Source of the DNA: JAFGTP01 sp964498725
Lineage (GTDB): Bacteria > Fidelibacterota > UBA2242 > JAFGTP01
Assembly (NCBI GenBank): GCA_964498725.1
Contig: CAZCHS010000143.1
Span: 1-6,807 of the forward strand
DNA length: 6,807 nt
Reading direction: 5' to 3'
The notes beneath the pieces were generated by a model that was not told where the DNA came from, did not search any database, and worked only from the letters and a program-made list of their open reading frames with translations. The translations under genes were made by a program, and so were the position numbers. Shown here in pieces: positions 5,617 to 6,807 of the stretch (its first letter is position 1; the number at the start of each line of letters is the position of its first letter).

Positions 5617-6807
5617 ATGGCTAAAGAAACATTTCAAAGAACAAAGCCGCACGTAAACGTAGGAACAATCGGACACGTTGATCATGGTAAAACCACCTTG
5701 ACAGCGGCAATGACATTGATATTGAATAGCGATGGTTTAGCAGAAGCGCGTAGTTTTGACAGTATTGATAACGCGCCTGAAGAAAGAGAACGTGGCATTA
5801 CAATTAATACCGCTCACGTGGAATATGAATCAGTCAACCGTCACTACGCTCACGTAGATTGCCCGGGACACGCTGATTATATTAAAAATATGATTACCGG
5901 CGCCGCCCAGATGGACGGAGCAATCCTGGTAGTATCTGCTTTTGACGGCCCAATGCCCCAGACACGGGAACACATCCTGCTGGCCCGCCAGGTAAATGTA
6001 CCTGCGATCGTCGTATTCATGAACAAAACTGATATGGTAGACGATGAAGAACTGCTGGAACTGGTGGAAATGGAAATCAGGGAATTGCTTGACAAATATG
6101 AATTTCCGGGCGATGATGTACCGGTAATCCAGGGAAGTGCTCTGGAAGCGTTGAATAATCCTGATGACGCCGACAAAATCAAACCGGTCAAAGACCTGGT
6201 AGACGCCCTTGATAATTATATTCCGGAACCGGAAAGAGAAACAGATAAACCTTTTCTGATGCCGGTAGAAGATGTTTTCTCTATTACAGGACGTGGTACA
6301 GTAGGAACCGGTAAAATTGACCGTGGCATTATCAAAGTTGGTGATGAAGCGGAAATTATCGGACTTGGCGCACATGAAAAAACAGTAATTACCGGAGTTG
6401 AAATGTTCCGTAAACTGTTGGATCAGGGACAAGCCGGCGACAATGTTGGTTTGCTTTTGAGAGGTGTTGATAAAGAATTTTTACAGCGCGGAATGGTAAT
6501 CGCCAAACCGGGAAGTATCACCCCTCATACCAAGTTCAAAGGTGAAGTATACGTATTGAAAAAAGACGAAGGTGGTAGACATACACCATTCTTCAAAGGT
6601 TACAGACCTCAGTTTTATTTCAGAACAACTGACGTAACCGGATCAGTCACTCTTCCTGAAGGCGTTGAAATGGTAATGCCTGGTGATAATATCACAATGG
6701 ATGTTGAACTGATCAGCGAAATCGCCATGGAAGAAGGATTGAGATTTGCGATTCGTGAAGGTGGCAGAACAGTTGGTGCTGGTGTTGTAACTGAAATCGT
6801 TGAGTAA
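5617..6807 (+). CDS. tuf: Translation elongation factor EF-Tu
   Basis: A complete 396-residue EF-Tu, the GTPase that delivers aminoacyl-tRNA to the ribosomal A site. Domain 1 (about 1-205) has the P loop GHVDHGKT (19-26), switch I RGITI with Thr62, DCPGH (81-85) with catalytic His85, NKTD (136-139) and SAL (174-176). Domain 2 (about 212-300) has GVEMFRKLLDQGQAGDNVG, and domain 3 runs to the C-terminus with PQFYFRTTDVTG and EGLRFAIREGGRTVGAGVV. Length and all nucleotide-binding residues are normal. Two positions look unusual to me: Phe109 in SAFDGPM, where Thr, Ala or another small residue is usual, and Lys233 in TGKIDRG, where TGR[IV]ERG is usual. The gene lies 56 bases after tRNA-Thr(GGT) with no convincing promoter between, so it is probably cotranscribed with the tRNAs. 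The stop codon is the last triplet of the window, so any downstream terminator is not visible. Confidence 0.98.
   Translation: MAKETFQRTKPHVNVGTIGHVDHGKTTLTAAMTLILNSDGLAEARSFDSIDNAPEERERGITINTAHVEYESVNRHYAHVDCPGHADYIKNMITGAAQMDGAILVVSAFDGPMPQTREHILLARQVNVPAIVVFMNKTDMVDDEELLELVEMEIRELLDKYEFPGDDVPVIQGSALEALNNPDDADKIKPVKDLVDALDNYIPEPERETDKPFLMPVEDVFSITGRGTVGTGKIDRGIIKVGDEAEIIGLGAHEKTVITGVEMFRKLLDQGQAGDNVGLLLRGVDKEFLQRGMVIAKPGSITPHTKFKGEVYVLKKDEGGRHTPFFKGYRPQFYFRTTDVTGSVTLPEGVEMVMPGDNITMDVELISEIAMEEGLRFAIREGGRTVGAGVVTEIVE

Noticed and set aside
5830..6432. Long minus-strand open frames (200 and 104 codons) inside tuf
   Set aside because: They are antisense shadows of a strongly constrained EF-Tu coding sequence, with no ribosome binding site or recognisable domain.

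Overview
The window looks like chromosomal DNA from a Gram-negative bacterium of moderate G+C. The evidence is a lipopolysaccharide-type heptose kinase, a UDP-glucuronate-type epimerase, an exported glycosidase-like protein, and a tRNA-tuf cluster driven by a sigma70-like promoter. EF-Tu has the general bacterial form. I cannot place the organism from this alone; a lineage of the Bacteroidetes/Chlorobi/Fibrobacter neighbourhood is only a guess. No mobile element, CRISPR array, integrase or attachment site is visible.

Layout, left to right. (1) Bases 3-713, plus strand: the 3' part of an arginine deiminase/amidinotransferase-fold gene, cut by the left edge of the window. (2) Bases 4899-714, minus strand: a tight three-gene run, transcribed from a UDP-glucuronate 4-epimerase-like gene through a heptose-7-phosphate kinase (rfaE1/hldA type) to a large exported GH15-like protein. 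The gaps are 7 and 21 bases, which suggests one transcript. The last gene converges on the amidinotransferase-like gene, and a single palindrome, TGATCA, supplies both stop codons. (3) Bases 4900-5125: an AT-rich divergent intergenic region with a well-formed stable-RNA promoter facing right and a weaker candidate facing left. (4) Bases 5126-5560: four tRNA genes, Thr(TGT)-Tyr(GTA)-Gly(TCC)-Thr(GGT). (5) Bases 5617-6807: a complete tuf gene whose stop codon is the last three bases of the window. The order Thr-Tyr-Gly-Thr-tuf is the same as in the E. coli thrU-tyrU-glyT-thrT-tufB operon.

How the genes work together. The left operon fits surface polysaccharide or LPS core synthesis: the kinase acts in ADP-heptose formation and the epimerase would supply UDP-galacturonate. 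The exported GH15-like protein is the unexpected member and may trim or remodel a glycan made by the same pathway. The right operon supplies translation: EF-Tu together with four of its tRNA partners.

Most of the window is ordinary housekeeping content. The items most worth a second look are the GH15-like protein in a sugar-precursor operon, the perfect inverted repeat that fills the spacer of the tRNA promoter, the shared stop-codon palindrome, and two apparent substitutions at usually conserved EF-Tu positions.
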